A stretch of 64,000 nucleotides of DNA, taken from IMG/VR virus record IMGVR_UViG_3300047510_001256, positions 80,688-144,687 of that record; one strand, 5' to 3'. Of this stretch, positions 39,987 to 47,997 are shown in pieces. The translations under genes were made by a program, and so were the position numbers. Under the pieces are notes generated by a model. The model was not told the origin of the DNA. It did not search any database and worked only from the letters and a program-made list of their open reading frames with translations. This stretch comes from a virus. Position 1 is the stretch's first letter, and every line of letters starts with the position of its first letter.

Positions 39987-40924
39987 TTGAATTCACAACT
40001 CATCATAATTTCAGTAAGGAAAGCTAGGAGATTAATCTCCTGATCAGCAACTTGCGGCACATAAGTTTGATACTTAGCACAGACTAACACCAACTCAGGA
40101 ATATATTTTTTGACGACATATTCATCCGAGGTGTTATAGATCTTGCTGATCACATTGGTAGGATCATTGTTAAGATTATCAACGACCCACTTCCTGACAG
40201 AGGTGTAGTCTTTACTCTTCATGGAAGCATACAAAGATTCTACACGAATGTCTGGGATTAAGGCAAGAGCATCAGGACCAATAGTTCCATTAGAAGCAAG
40301 TGCCTGAATCTCATTAATCAATCTACGCCAGTCAGGATAATACCTTTGGAGTAGTTTGGCAATCACACGATCATCATGTTCAATCTGTTCATGAACAAGA
40401 ATAGTTTTGATACGCTTCAGAAATTGAAGTTGAATATCTTTCTTATCTTCTTCAGGAACTTTGAACTGAACTACAGAACAACGAGAATGAAGTGGTTCAA
40501 TAATCTTGTTGATGAAGTTACAAGTAAAGATGAATCTACAATTACTATGAAACTCCTCTACAGCATTACGCAGCGAAAGTTGAACATCATTGGTGGTGTT
40601 GTCTGCCTCGTCAATAATGACGACTTTATGCTTAGCACCAGATGTTAAGGAGACAGTTGTGGCGAATTGCCTGACTTTGTTTCGGATGGTATCTAGGAAT
40701 CTACCTTCATCAGAACCATTGATAACGATGTAAGAAGCACCAAGTTGTTCACACAATGCTTTCGCAATCGTTGTCTTTCCCACACCAGCAGTGCCAGACA
40801 AAAGAAGATTAGGAATCTCACCCTGATCTAGAAGTCCATTAAAGATATCTTTAATACCATCCGGAAGAATACAATCTTCCACACACTTTGGACGATATTT
40901 CTCAACCCACAAAAAGTCACTCAT
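39983..40924 (-). CDS. 44: Clamp-loader large subunit gp44, AAA+ ATPase (313 aa)
   Basis: MSDFLWVEKYRPKCVEDCIL is the typical start. Walker A is LSGTAGVGKTTIAK (about residue 50), Walker B VVIIDEADN, sensor 1 FIFTCNFINK, and the SRC motif LHSRCSVVQF is present. It is the ATP-driven motor that opens and places the gp45 clamp. ATG 40924 is preferred over one four codons upstream that overlaps the previous stop. Confidence 0.95.
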   Translation of the reverse strand: MSDFLWVEKYRPKCVEDCILPDGIKDIFNGLLDQGEIPNLLLSGTAGVGKTTIAKALCEQLGASYIVINGSDEGRFLDTIRNKVRQFATTVSLTSGAKHKVVIIDEADNTTNDVQLSLRNAVEEFHSNCRFIFTCNFINKIIEPLHSRCSVVQFKVPEEDKKDIQLQFLKRIKTILVHEQIEHDDRVIAKLLQRYYPDWRRLINEIQALASNGTIGPDALALIPDIRVESLYASMKSKDYTSVRKWVVDNLNNDPTNVISKIYNTSDEYVVKKYIPELVLVCAKYQTYVPQVADQEINLLAFLTEIMMSCEFK

Positions 40925-40926
40925 AT

Positions 40927-41436
40927 TTAAATCCATTCAGGTTTTCGTTGCGGCATACGAAGATAATTAGATGAAGCCCAAGGTTTGGATGCGATATAAC
41001 GTTTGTAAGCAGTAAAAGTGTCAATGCTTGTGTCATGTTTAAATTCATCTGGCATCGCACGAACGAAGGGTGTCACCTTATCTAATTTACCTTTTGGGAA
41101 AAGGTAGTATGCTTGGAGCAATGTATTATAGCACGAATGCGTCTTGCCGTAACGCACTGAGTATTCGTCACACAGATTCATTCCCCACTTAATAAGCCAG
41201 TAGGAGTTATCCACTGACTCCGCTGCCCATTTTGTACATGGATGATTACGGAAAGCACCTTTCTCTGTCTTATAGGGCGTCCCGTCTGTCTTTCCCAAAG
41301 TTCCATAAGAATGATACCAAGAAGAAGCAATGATGCTAAGCATCTGACAACATTCCAGGGGCATCTTAACAATATGTTTATCGGGAAGACAGATAGCACT
41401 TTCAGCAGGGAATGGATGTGTGACGAAGATGTTCAT
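40927..41436 (-). CDS. Conserved phage protein, DKHxVKM family (169 aa)
   Basis: MNIFVTHPFPAESAICLPDK, HIVKMPLECCQMLSIIASSW, AFRNHPCTKWAAESVDNSYW and DEYSVRYGKTHSCY form a strongly patterned protein with conserved His, Lys, Trp and Cys. I recognise the pattern as a widespread T4-like phage family but know no established function. The arrangement of charged invariants suggests an enzyme. It overlaps gp45 and gp44 neighbours by a few bases. Confidence 0.78.
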   Translation of the reverse strand: MNIFVTHPFPAESAICLPDKHIVKMPLECCQMLSIIASSWYHSYGTLGKTDGTPYKTEKGAFRNHPCTKWAAESVDNSYWLIKWGMNLCDEYSVRYGKTHSCYNTLLQAYYLFPKGKLDKVTPFVRAMPDEFKHDTSIDTFTAYKRYIASKPWASSNYLRMPQRKPEWI

Positions 41437-42098
41437 TGTTCAAGAGCTATGTAGTAAACAAGATCCATAGTTTTGTTCTTCCATTGTGAAATACCAGCAG
41501 TTGCGATGCTGACTTCATAATCACCAGGGAGAAGGACAAGGTTCTCAACCTTCATGTTAACAGAGAAGTCACCAGTGGCATCACCTTGAAACGATTGTTC
41601 ATAGGTGTTGCTGGTCTCATCTTCAAGGTCACATACTGTAGCAACTACCTTACCTTCAACAGAAGCGATTGCCATATCCTCAAGATTAAAAATGTTTGCT
41701 GCTTTTTTGAGTGCCTTGATATCATTCTCAGCAACGTCAAATTGAACATCAAATCCAGAAATCTTTACATCACGATTAGGTGCTGCCTTGAGAGTGATCT
41801 CAGGATTGCTGAAGTAATACTTTGAATACCTAGATCCACTACGAATAGTCACATAGTTATCGTTGGTGAAATCCAGAGTGGGATCCTGAAACAGAGTAAT
41901 TACATTCAGGAAATTACTCAGATCATAGATAGCAAAGTCCTTGGGAAATTCTTCAGCACAAGTATACTTAGAAAGGATGTGTTCAGCATTGCTGATTGTC
42001 CTCAGTTGATTACCAGCACTCACCACAATAGATGGATTGATGCTGGCGTAGTTCGCTAGAATATCCAGTGTTTCTTTACTTAATTTAACTTTACTCAT
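41433..42098 (-). CDS. 45: DNA polymerase sliding clamp gp45 (221 aa)
   Basis: MSKVKLSKETLDILANYASI, SAGNQLRTISNAEHILSKYT and FAIYDLSNFLNVITLFQDPT match T4-like gp45, which forms the trimeric ring for gp43. In T4 it is also the transcription co-activator at late promoters with gp55/gp33. ATG 42098 is chosen; a Met three codons upstream lies within the preceding gene end. Confidence 0.94.
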   Translation of the reverse strand: MSKVKLSKETLDILANYASINPSIVVSAGNQLRTISNAEHILSKYTCAEEFPKDFAIYDLSNFLNVITLFQDPTLDFTNDNYVTIRSGSRYSKYYFSNPEITLKAAPNRDVKISGFDVQFDVAENDIKALKKAANIFNLEDMAIASVEGKVVATVCDLEDETSNTYEQSFQGDATGDFSVNMKVENLVLLPGDYEVSIATAGISQWKNKTMDLVYYIALEQ

Positions 42099-42405
42099 AA
42101 ACCCCATTACGCAGATCTGTCATGGTAGCAATCTTATGCTCATTCAATTTTTGTTCTTTCTGATCCAACCAATAAATTAGAAGGAAAGCATAGTGAATGA
42201 CTTTGAACAAATCCCTACGCCACTGCCCTTTGCTTGGGCGATCAATATATTTTTGAATATTACCAGCAATAAATCCTTCACGCCAGGAAGGACGAATCTT
42301 TTCAATAGTCTGAAGACCATCTTCATCACTATAGTGCTGCTGATAAGTAGAGCTTACATAAGCTTCGTATTCCCTCAGCAATTCATCTTCATTAAACTTA
42401 AACAT
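42091..42405 (-). CDS. Conserved hypothetical protein before gp45 (104 aa)
   Basis: MFKFNEDELLREYEAYVSST, then RPSWREGFIAGNIQKYIDRP and KGQWRRDLFKVIHYAFLLIY. GGGAGG 5 bp upstream sets the start at 42405, which overlaps the preceding stop (TGATG). Helical, with one amphipathic Trp/Arg-rich stretch. The function is unknown. It is transcribed with gp45 from the promoter at 42435. Confidence 0.75.
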   Translation of the reverse strand: MFKFNEDELLREYEAYVSSTYQQHYSDEDGLQTIEKIRPSWREGFIAGNIQKYIDRPSKGQWRRDLFKVIHYAFLLIYWLDQKEQKLNEHKIATMTDLRNGVYE

Positions 42406-42560
42406 CACTCCTCCCATAGAAATAGCATATCTGTATAATAGCACTCTTTAATCTCTCCGTCAAGATCTTGGACTTTGATGCGAGTGTCAACATCAACAAT
42501 CTTAACGGTCTCGCCGTCTTTAGTGACGGCGAGAGCACCAACTTCAATATCAGTTATCAT
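42405..42560 (-). CDS. Small beta-rich protein (51 aa) between CobS and gp45
   Basis: The frame MITDIEVGALAVTKDGETVK continues IVDVDTRIKVQDLDGEIKEC and ends MLFLWEE before TGA. It is an SH3/KOW-like beta pattern. The start overlaps the cobS stop and the stop overlaps the next ATG. Its 3' half doubles as a promoter for the downstream unit. It is too short for routine calling but overlaps and codon use support it. Confidence 0.72.
   Translation of the reverse strand: MITDIEVGALAVTKDGETVKIVDVDTRIKVQDLDGEIKECYYTDMLFLWEE
42435..42463 (-). promoter_or_regulatory. Sigma70-type promoter upstream of gp45 unit
   Basis: TTGACG (42458-42463), 17 bp, TATTAT (42435-42440), within the coding sequence of the 51-residue gene, 30 bp before the 104-residue gene and gp45. 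Confidence 0.6.
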
Positions 42561-43677
42561 ATTCAACCTCTAAACGAATAGGTTCCAGAGGATCAGCGTC
42601 AGGATTCACAGAAGCATCCATCTTATCATAGAGTTCCATGAACATCTGCTTAGTCTCTTCATCAAATCGGTTGACACAAACATTGATGGACTTCATACGA
42701 TCATTGAAGATAGTGAAGGCACGAACAATGTGAGTCAGACGACGAGTAGAAATGATCTCGTCAACACCACCATCTTTGAAAGTCTTACGGATCACATCTG
42801 CCCAGTCAGAGAGTTTCTGACAGAAATCAGAGTCATCACCGCCAAGAGAAGCAAGCAGTTTCTCAAGAATCTTCTGTTCTACTTTGGCAGTAGGATAATC
42901 TTGCTCAAAGGTGAGAGCAAAACGCTCAAGAAATGCCTCGTTAAGAACATTGGTGCCGATAAAACGACCATCATCAGAACCTTTACCTTTGGTATTGGCA
43001 GTAGCGATGATGTTAAAACCAGCAGCAGGTTTCACATAGCGACCGATCTTCTTCAGGAATACACCATTGCCCTCAAGAATAGATTGAAGACAAAGGATCT
43101 TGTTAGAGGCAAGGTCAACTTCATCCAGTAGAAGAATAGCACCACGCTCCAGTGCTTCAATCACGGGACCATTGTGCCAAGCAGTGTTACCATCCTGAAG
43201 ACGGAAGCCACCCAGAAGATCATCCTCGTCGGTCTCAATCGTGATGTTGACGCGAATGAGTTCACGCTTCAGTTGAGCACATGCTTGCTCTACAGAATAA
43301 GTCTTACCATTACCAGACATACCAGTAATGAACAGAGGGAAGAACTTCTTAGATTGGATGATCTTCTTCACATCGGTAAAGTTACCGAACGAAACAAAGT
43401 TGTCATCTTTGCTAGGAATGAGAACTTGATCATGACGCTCCATAACAGCAGGAGCAGCAGGAGGAGCAGCATAGGTTTGCTCAAGTTTCTCTTGAATGGT
43501 CAGGTTCCACTTACCATGACCAGATTTATATTGCTCAAGACGCTTTTTAACAGTAGGCAGGGAGACACCAAAGTGATCTGCTGCTGCCAGAAGTTGAGGA
43601 GTAGCAACTTCGCTACCATAAGAAATAGTCAGATAGTCAACCAGTTGATCGTTAGTCATAGAAACAAGTCGGGGCAT
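42550..43677 (-). CDS. cobS: CobS-like AAA+ ATPase (375 aa)
   Basis: The N-terminal 70 residues are helical and HTH-like (LLAAADHFGVSLPTVKKRLE). The AAA+ core has Walker A ITGMSGNGKTYSVEQA (about residue 118), Walker B AILLLDEVDLAS, sensor FNIIATANTKGKG, and the ERF arginine-finger region NEAFLERFALTFE. It is named after the cobaltochelatase subunit CobS and is a cyanomyovirus core gene. Its neighbour is a VWA protein, the usual partner of this MoxR/CobS class of ATPase, so a remodelling complex is plausible. Confidence 0.9.
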   Translation of the reverse strand: MPRLVSMTNDQLVDYLTISYGSEVATPQLLAAADHFGVSLPTVKKRLEQYKSGHGKWNLTIQEKLEQTYAAPPAAPAVMERHDQVLIPSKDDNFVSFGNFTDVKKIIQSKKFFPLFITGMSGNGKTYSVEQACAQLKRELIRVNITIETDEDDLLGGFRLQDGNTAWHNGPVIEALERGAILLLDEVDLASNKILCLQSILEGNGVFLKKIGRYVKPAAGFNIIATANTKGKGSDDGRFIGTNVLNEAFLERFALTFEQDYPTAKVEQKILEKLLASLGGDDSDFCQKLSDWADVIRKTFKDGGVDEIISTRRLTHIVRAFTIFNDRMKSINVCVNRFDEETKQMFMELYDKMDASVNPDADPLEPIRLEVEYDN

Positions 43678-43700
43678 TGGTCGTTTGTGTTGATGAAATA

Positions 43701-43741
43701 AGTATAAGGCATACCCGCCGCCATGGGAAGGGGCGGGTGCC
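43701..43741 (-). promoter_or_regulatory. Hairpin plus sigma70-type promoter before cobS
   Basis: An imperfect GC-rich hairpin (GGCACCCGCC with GGCGGGTATGCC, 43708-43741) lies 18 bp after the VWA gene. Overlapping it are TTCCCA (43724-43729), 17 bp and TATACT (43701-43706). It could be an attenuating terminator combined with a cobS promoter. The -35 matches only 4 of 6. Confidence 0.5.
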
Positions 43742-43758
43742 AGTTTGTCAGGTGGTCC

Positions 43759-45939
43759 TCACGCGATGTGTTGGATAAACGAGGTGAGGATTTTCTTGTT
43801 ATTCTGTTTAGCTTTGGTCATCTTCTTGAATGCTTTGGTGATGGCAGTTTTACCAGCACCATCTTTCACATCAAGATCAGCATCTTCATTCATCGCATTG
43901 TTAGCGATGGCATAAAGAGAAGTGAAAGCAATCGGACTAGGAATAACCACAGAGCGATCTTTCTTCCAATCCTTCATGAGTTTGTCATAGTCTTCGCGCC
44001 AACCACCATAACCGCGAATGAATCCAGTCAGACCAGAACCCTGAACAATACGGAATCCGAGAACATTCACACCAGGATTGCGATCACGAACTTGTTGAAT
44101 CAGTTGGTTGGTAAGATTCTCAAATCCATTCTTCAGTTGTTGATACACGCGACCAGTTTTACGATCACGAAGACACCACTGACCATCAATACGATTCGCT
44201 CCAACTTTACGAACCTCACCATCAGGATCAGCAGCATATGCTTTACCAACAACAGATCCACATGCTTCACCATCAGTCAGAATACAGACATTCACTTTCT
44301 GAATATCACTAGATTTCCTGAATTGAGGAATGATGTAATTCAGAGAAACAATCGCTTCATTCAAAGGAGTGCCGGAGAGACCGAGACCATGAGTAGCAGA
44401 ATAGTTAGCATACATGGTTTGAGCATAAACTTCACGCCAGATATTCTTACACTGGCGTTCATATTCACGAGAATTAGAACGAGAAGAAATAAGATTCAGC
44501 ATAAAGAAAGTCTTAGGAATGAAGAACTCTTTCTCTTTGATGCCATCGTGGTAGGAGCGAATCTCATCCATGTAGGAGGAATTGTCTGCCTTAGTATTGT
44601 TAGTAATGGCACGACGAGCAACACCCCACTCATTCGTGAAAGCATAGACTTCAAAAGGAATCTGAACTTTCTTACAGAAGTTGGTAAGGGACAGAAGTTG
44701 CTTCAGAGTATTCAGAAGAACATCCGACATAGATCCAGACCAGTCCAGAACAAAGATCAGACCATGATTCTTACCTTCAGGAATCACACTAATCTTCTTG
44801 AAGATATCTTCCCTGAACATGTAAGTATGAAGCTTGGAAGTGTCAAGAACGCCAGTCTTAGATACAGCAGCACGGGCATACTGATCAGCAGACTTACGCA
44901 TCTCAAACTCTTTCACAAGGTAGTTAACTTCCTTGATGGATTCGTTTTTGAACTTACGATACTCAAAATCTACATTAGAATAATCATTCTCAAAATTTGC
45001 TGCGTTGGCAAACCGAACTTGGTAGGCGTCAATCCAATCATGAACTTCCTTCCAATCAGCAACGATGTTATTCAGATCAACAGACTCAGCAATCTCAAAG
45101 TAACGAATGTCAGAGCGACCAGCATTATTCAGTTGCTCAACTTTCTCGTCAAAATTATCTTGAGTTTTTATCTCGTCAGGATCGTTATGATGACCGCCAC
45201 CTTGGCTCGTAGATTCATCTAGATCATTCTCGCCTTCATCCTCTTGATTATCAGCACCAGCAGAAGGTTGTTGATCAGAAGACTCTTCATCGGAATTAGA
45301 CTCCATCTCCATCTGTTCAGATTGATCCTGAGATTGTTCGCCCTGAGCAGAAGAATTTTGAGTCAGACTCTCGGGTTCTTCCTGTTCTTCCTGCTGTTGT
45401 TCTTTAGAGAACTTATAGATCTCCCGTGCCAGATCAACTGCCTCATCAAAAGTTTCAACTTCAGCAGCACGATCTACATACTCAATCTCTTCATGAGAGA
45501 AGGGAACAAGACAAGACGCACCAATCTTATAATGAATGTTGATGCGATCAATCAGATTATACTTGCTCAGATCTTCATCATTGGTGCCGAAGAAATCATC
45601 GTCAGCAAGTTCTTTGTATCCACGGGCAAAGGTCTTGGGCAGACCTTGATACCGACGCTTCATAAGTTTCTCAACACGAACATCTTCAATGATGTTGAGA
45701 TAACCTTTGGGAATATCCATCTTGCCGAACCACTCGGTAGGAGTGAAGAGGGCATGACCCACTTCATGTGCCACCAGCATATCGTATACAAACCCAGACG
45801 CCCGCTCCCAGAGAGGCAGGGTCAGAATACGATTGTCAATGTCAAACGATGCTGTAGGGCAACGCTTGTGCTCCACAATCAGGTTTTCGGTAGCAAGCAG
45901 TCTCGCCAGACCGCCCTTGATTTCGTGGTTGATCGTCAT
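43759..45939 (-). CDS. VWA-domain protein with N-terminal HExxH motif, CobT/MoxR-partner type (726 aa)
   Basis: From MTINHEIKGGLARLLATENL a zinc-protease-like helix MLVAHEVGHALFTP (HEVGH at residues 58-62) appears, then a helical part. A long Gln/Glu/Ser/Asp-rich linker follows (about 190-270). The von Willebrand A domain has MIDAS motif LDWSGSMS near residue 398 and LTDGEACG later. The layout resembles CobT and other VWA partners of MoxR/CobS ATPases. ATG 45939 is chosen because the longer frame starts inside the gp46 terminator. Whether it cleaves protein or only remodels is unknown. Confidence 0.85.
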   Translation of the reverse strand: MTINHEIKGGLARLLATENLIVEHKRCPTASFDIDNRILTLPLWERASGFVYDMLVAHEVGHALFTPTEWFGKMDIPKGYLNIIEDVRVEKLMKRRYQGLPKTFARGYKELADDDFFGTNDEDLSKYNLIDRINIHYKIGASCLVPFSHEEIEYVDRAAEVETFDEAVDLAREIYKFSKEQQQEEQEEPESLTQNSSAQGEQSQDQSEQMEMESNSDEESSDQQPSAGADNQEDEGENDLDESTSQGGGHHNDPDEIKTQDNFDEKVEQLNNAGRSDIRYFEIAESVDLNNIVADWKEVHDWIDAYQVRFANAANFENDYSNVDFEYRKFKNESIKEVNYLVKEFEMRKSADQYARAAVSKTGVLDTSKLHTYMFREDIFKKISVIPEGKNHGLIFVLDWSGSMSDVLLNTLKQLLSLTNFCKKVQIPFEVYAFTNEWGVARRAITNNTKADNSSYMDEIRSYHDGIKEKEFFIPKTFFMLNLISSRSNSREYERQCKNIWREVYAQTMYANYSATHGLGLSGTPLNEAIVSLNYIIPQFRKSSDIQKVNVCILTDGEACGSVVGKAYAADPDGEVRKVGANRIDGQWCLRDRKTGRVYQQLKNGFENLTNQLIQQVRDRNPGVNVLGFRIVQGSGLTGFIRGYGGWREDYDKLMKDWKKDRSVVIPSPIAFTSLYAIANNAMNEDADLDVKDGAGKTAITKAFKKMTKAKQNNKKILTSFIQHIA

Positions 45940-45961
45940 GTCGTTTCGCTCGTATGAAACC

Positions 45962-45989
45962 AATATACACGAAAAAAGAGGGGGCACAA
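45962..45989 (-). promoter_or_regulatory. Candidate promoter with -35 in the gp46 terminator loop
   Basis: TTGTGC (45984-45989), 16 bp, TATATT (45962-45967), mostly within the loop and T run of the gp46 terminator, 22 bp before the VWA gene. It is weaker than the example at 37208. Confidence 0.5.
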
Positions 45990-45997
45990 CCCCCCTC
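45972..45997 (-). terminator. Rho-independent terminator after gp46
   Basis: GAGGGGG-GTTGTG-CCCCCTC then TTTTTT on the minus strand. The 5' arm begins within the gp46 stop codon. Confidence 0.88.
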
Positions 45998-47726
45998 AGT
46001 CCAGTTCGTGAACTGTCTCCTTGAGCACCGAGAAATTTTTAATCTTCTCAGCAGTAAACGTTCTACCAAACTTGTCCTTCATTTGTTCTTTGTGACTGAT
46101 GACAAATACATTTGTTTTATCATCAAAGTTCCTCAGAATCCAACCCAGTTCACCAGTGCCATTTTGATCAAGTGATCCGTCAAAGATCTCATCAAGAATT
46201 AGGAGATTAGTATCCACGCTATTCTTAAGTTTAGCAATAGCTCTCCAAGTAAGCAGAAGAGAAATATCAATCCTAGCTTTCTCTCCCTCCGAAAAAGATT
46301 CATAGGAGAAGGTATCTCTGTATCTTGATTTGATAGTTTCTTCAAAGTTTTCATCCAGGGTAAAGTTCACATAGAAGTCCATGGATTGTAGATACTGATT
46401 GATCAGTTTGTTCATCGTGGGCAAATACCTTTTGATGATTCTGGTCTTGATACCATTGTCCCTCAGGAGCATGGCAGCAGCAGTCATACAATCTCTTTCT
46501 ATTTTAACCTCGGATAGACTTTTTTTAAGATTCTCGTAATCTTTCTTAAGGGAATCTAATTTCTCGTATGCCTGTCCCTTCTTCTCTTTTTGTGTCTTGA
46601 GGTTCTTAATGTCATCAGAGATTGATGTCATTGCTCTATCAAGATACTCAGATTCCTTCTTAGTCGTAACCATATCAGTATTAATCTGATGTTGAAGAGT
46701 GCTGAGTCTAGAAAGTTCTTTCTCTCTTTCTTCTTCAACTTTAATCTGTTCGGTCAACTCAAGAAGTCCAGTCTCTATCTTAGAGATTGTAGAATTGAGC
46801 TTAGCAATCTCATTTACTTTAATTGCTTGTTCGATACTTTGAGTGCAAGTTGGGCAGTTGTCATTCTGATTAAAGAAAGCAATGTTCTTATTTGCGTGTT
46901 CAATCTTTCCTTCAAACTTACCGCGAAGACCATTCAATTGTTTGATCTTACTCTTATCAAAAACAACCTTACTTATCTCTTCGGCAACAAATCCCATGTC
47001 TTCTGCGAGTGAGAAGTATTGGAGATCAAGAGAATTCTTTTTCTCTAGATGAGATTTGAGTTCCTGCTTTCTTTCGTTGATACGATTGTCAACATCTTCC
47101 TCAACTTTCTTGATAAAAGATTCCTGCATCGCAACTTTTTCCTCAGCAAGATCAGATTGATAATCAATATCTTTCACCTGATCAGTAGCAACTTTCAACT
47201 TCTCTTTCAGTTTGGTATTCATGACAGAGAAGATTTGAATATCAAGAATGTCCTCAATAATCTCACGGCGTTGTGCCACTGGCAGGCGCATGAATGGGAC
47301 AAAGGTAGAAGAACCCAGCACCACAATCTGAGTAAATGACTTGTAGTTCATCTTCAGAATGTTCTGTTCTAGTTGTTTTTGATAATCAATCGTAGTGGAA
47401 GATTGATCCAACATCTGACCATTCTGATAGATCTCAAACAGATTAGGTTTGATACCACGAACAATTCTATATTGATTCTTGCCGATACTGAATTCAATCT
47501 CTGCTTTACAATCAGAACCATTAATGCTGTTCACCAGCATAGGCTTATTGATCTTACGGAATGGTTTCCCAAAGAGAGAAAAAGTCAACGCATCTAAGAT
47601 GGTTGACTTACCAGATCCATTTGTTCCTACAATCAGATTCGTTTTGCTGGAGGTCAAATCTATTTCGGACCATTGTGCTCCAGTGGAAAGAAAGTTCTTC
47701 CAACGAATTTTTTCAAAGCAAATCAT
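45996..47726 (-). CDS. 46: Recombination endonuclease subunit gp46, SbcC/Rad50-like (576 aa)
   Basis: Walker A VGTNGSGKSTILDALTF (about residues 33-49), then a long coiled coil interrupted by the zinc-hook-type CPTCTQS (about 290). The C-terminal signature SEGEKARIDISLLL and Walker B LLILDEIFDGSLD complete it. With gp47 it resects DNA ends for recombination-dependent replication and host DNA degradation. It ends directly in a terminator. Confidence 0.95.
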   Translation of the reverse strand: MICFEKIRWKNFLSTGAQWSEIDLTSSKTNLIVGTNGSGKSTILDALTFSLFGKPFRKINKPMLVNSINGSDCKAEIEFSIGKNQYRIVRGIKPNLFEIYQNGQMLDQSSTTIDYQKQLEQNILKMNYKSFTQIVVLGSSTFVPFMRLPVAQRREIIEDILDIQIFSVMNTKLKEKLKVATDQVKDIDYQSDLAEEKVAMQESFIKKVEEDVDNRINERKQELKSHLEKKNSLDLQYFSLAEDMGFVAEEISKVVFDKSKIKQLNGLRGKFEGKIEHANKNIAFFNQNDNCPTCTQSIEQAIKVNEIAKLNSTISKIETGLLELTEQIKVEEEREKELSRLSTLQHQINTDMVTTKKESEYLDRAMTSISDDIKNLKTQKEKKGQAYEKLDSLKKDYENLKKSLSEVKIERDCMTAAAMLLRDNGIKTRIIKRYLPTMNKLINQYLQSMDFYVNFTLDENFEETIKSRYRDTFSYESFSEGEKARIDISLLLTWRAIAKLKNSVDTNLLILDEIFDGSLDQNGTGELGWILRNFDDKTNVFVISHKEQMKDKFGRTFTAEKIKNFSVLKETVHELD

Positions 47727-47727
47727 A

Positions 47728-47997
47728 CTAATCTTCTTCAGGAGTGGGTGGGACTATGAGATCATCTCTAGTGATTATAACATATCTTTGATCGCGTTGC
47801 TCGCAAACCTTTACAAAATGTTCATCTTCTATCTGGAAGATCTGAAGGGGAGGGTAATGCTGTGGTCCTGCTTCTAACATATAGTAGTAGCGTTCAGCAT
47901 CTTCCTCATCTTCAAATACAGGTATAACATATTCTCCCTCCTCATCAACGATGGAGTAGACACCTTCTTCTTTGTCCTCCAGTGTAATGATGAACAT
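47728..47997 (-). CDS. DUF3110-like protein between gp46 and gp47 (89 aa)
   Basis: MFIITLEDKEEGVYSIVDEE, FEDEEDAERYYYMLEAGPQH and QIFQIEDEHFVKVCEQRDQR fit the pattern of the cyanobacterial/cyanophage domain DUF3110 (MF-x-x-x ... G-x-x-x-V ... F-x-x-x-x-D-A-x-R-Y). The function is unknown. Insertion between gp47 and gp46, with a shared base at the gp47 end and a 1-bp gap to gp46, is typical of cyanophages. The acidic Pro tail ends PPTPEED. Confidence 0.75.
   Translation of the reverse strand: MFIITLEDKEEGVYSIVDEEGEYVIPVFEDEEDAERYYYMLEAGPQHYPPLQIFQIEDEHFVKVCEQRDQRYVIITRDDLIVPPTPEED

Noticed and set aside
43723-45222. Long plus-strand open frame (499 codons) opposite the VWA gene
   Set aside because: The composition is Ile/Asn/Thr/Phe-rich without domains, and the minus-strand frame has HEVGH and VWA motifs. 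It is a codon-bias shadow.
42550-45939. Literal cobalamin (cobaltochelatase) pathway
   Set aside because: CobN is absent from the window and the partner has HExxH plus VWA; a cobalt-insertion role is not supported by the sequence alone.
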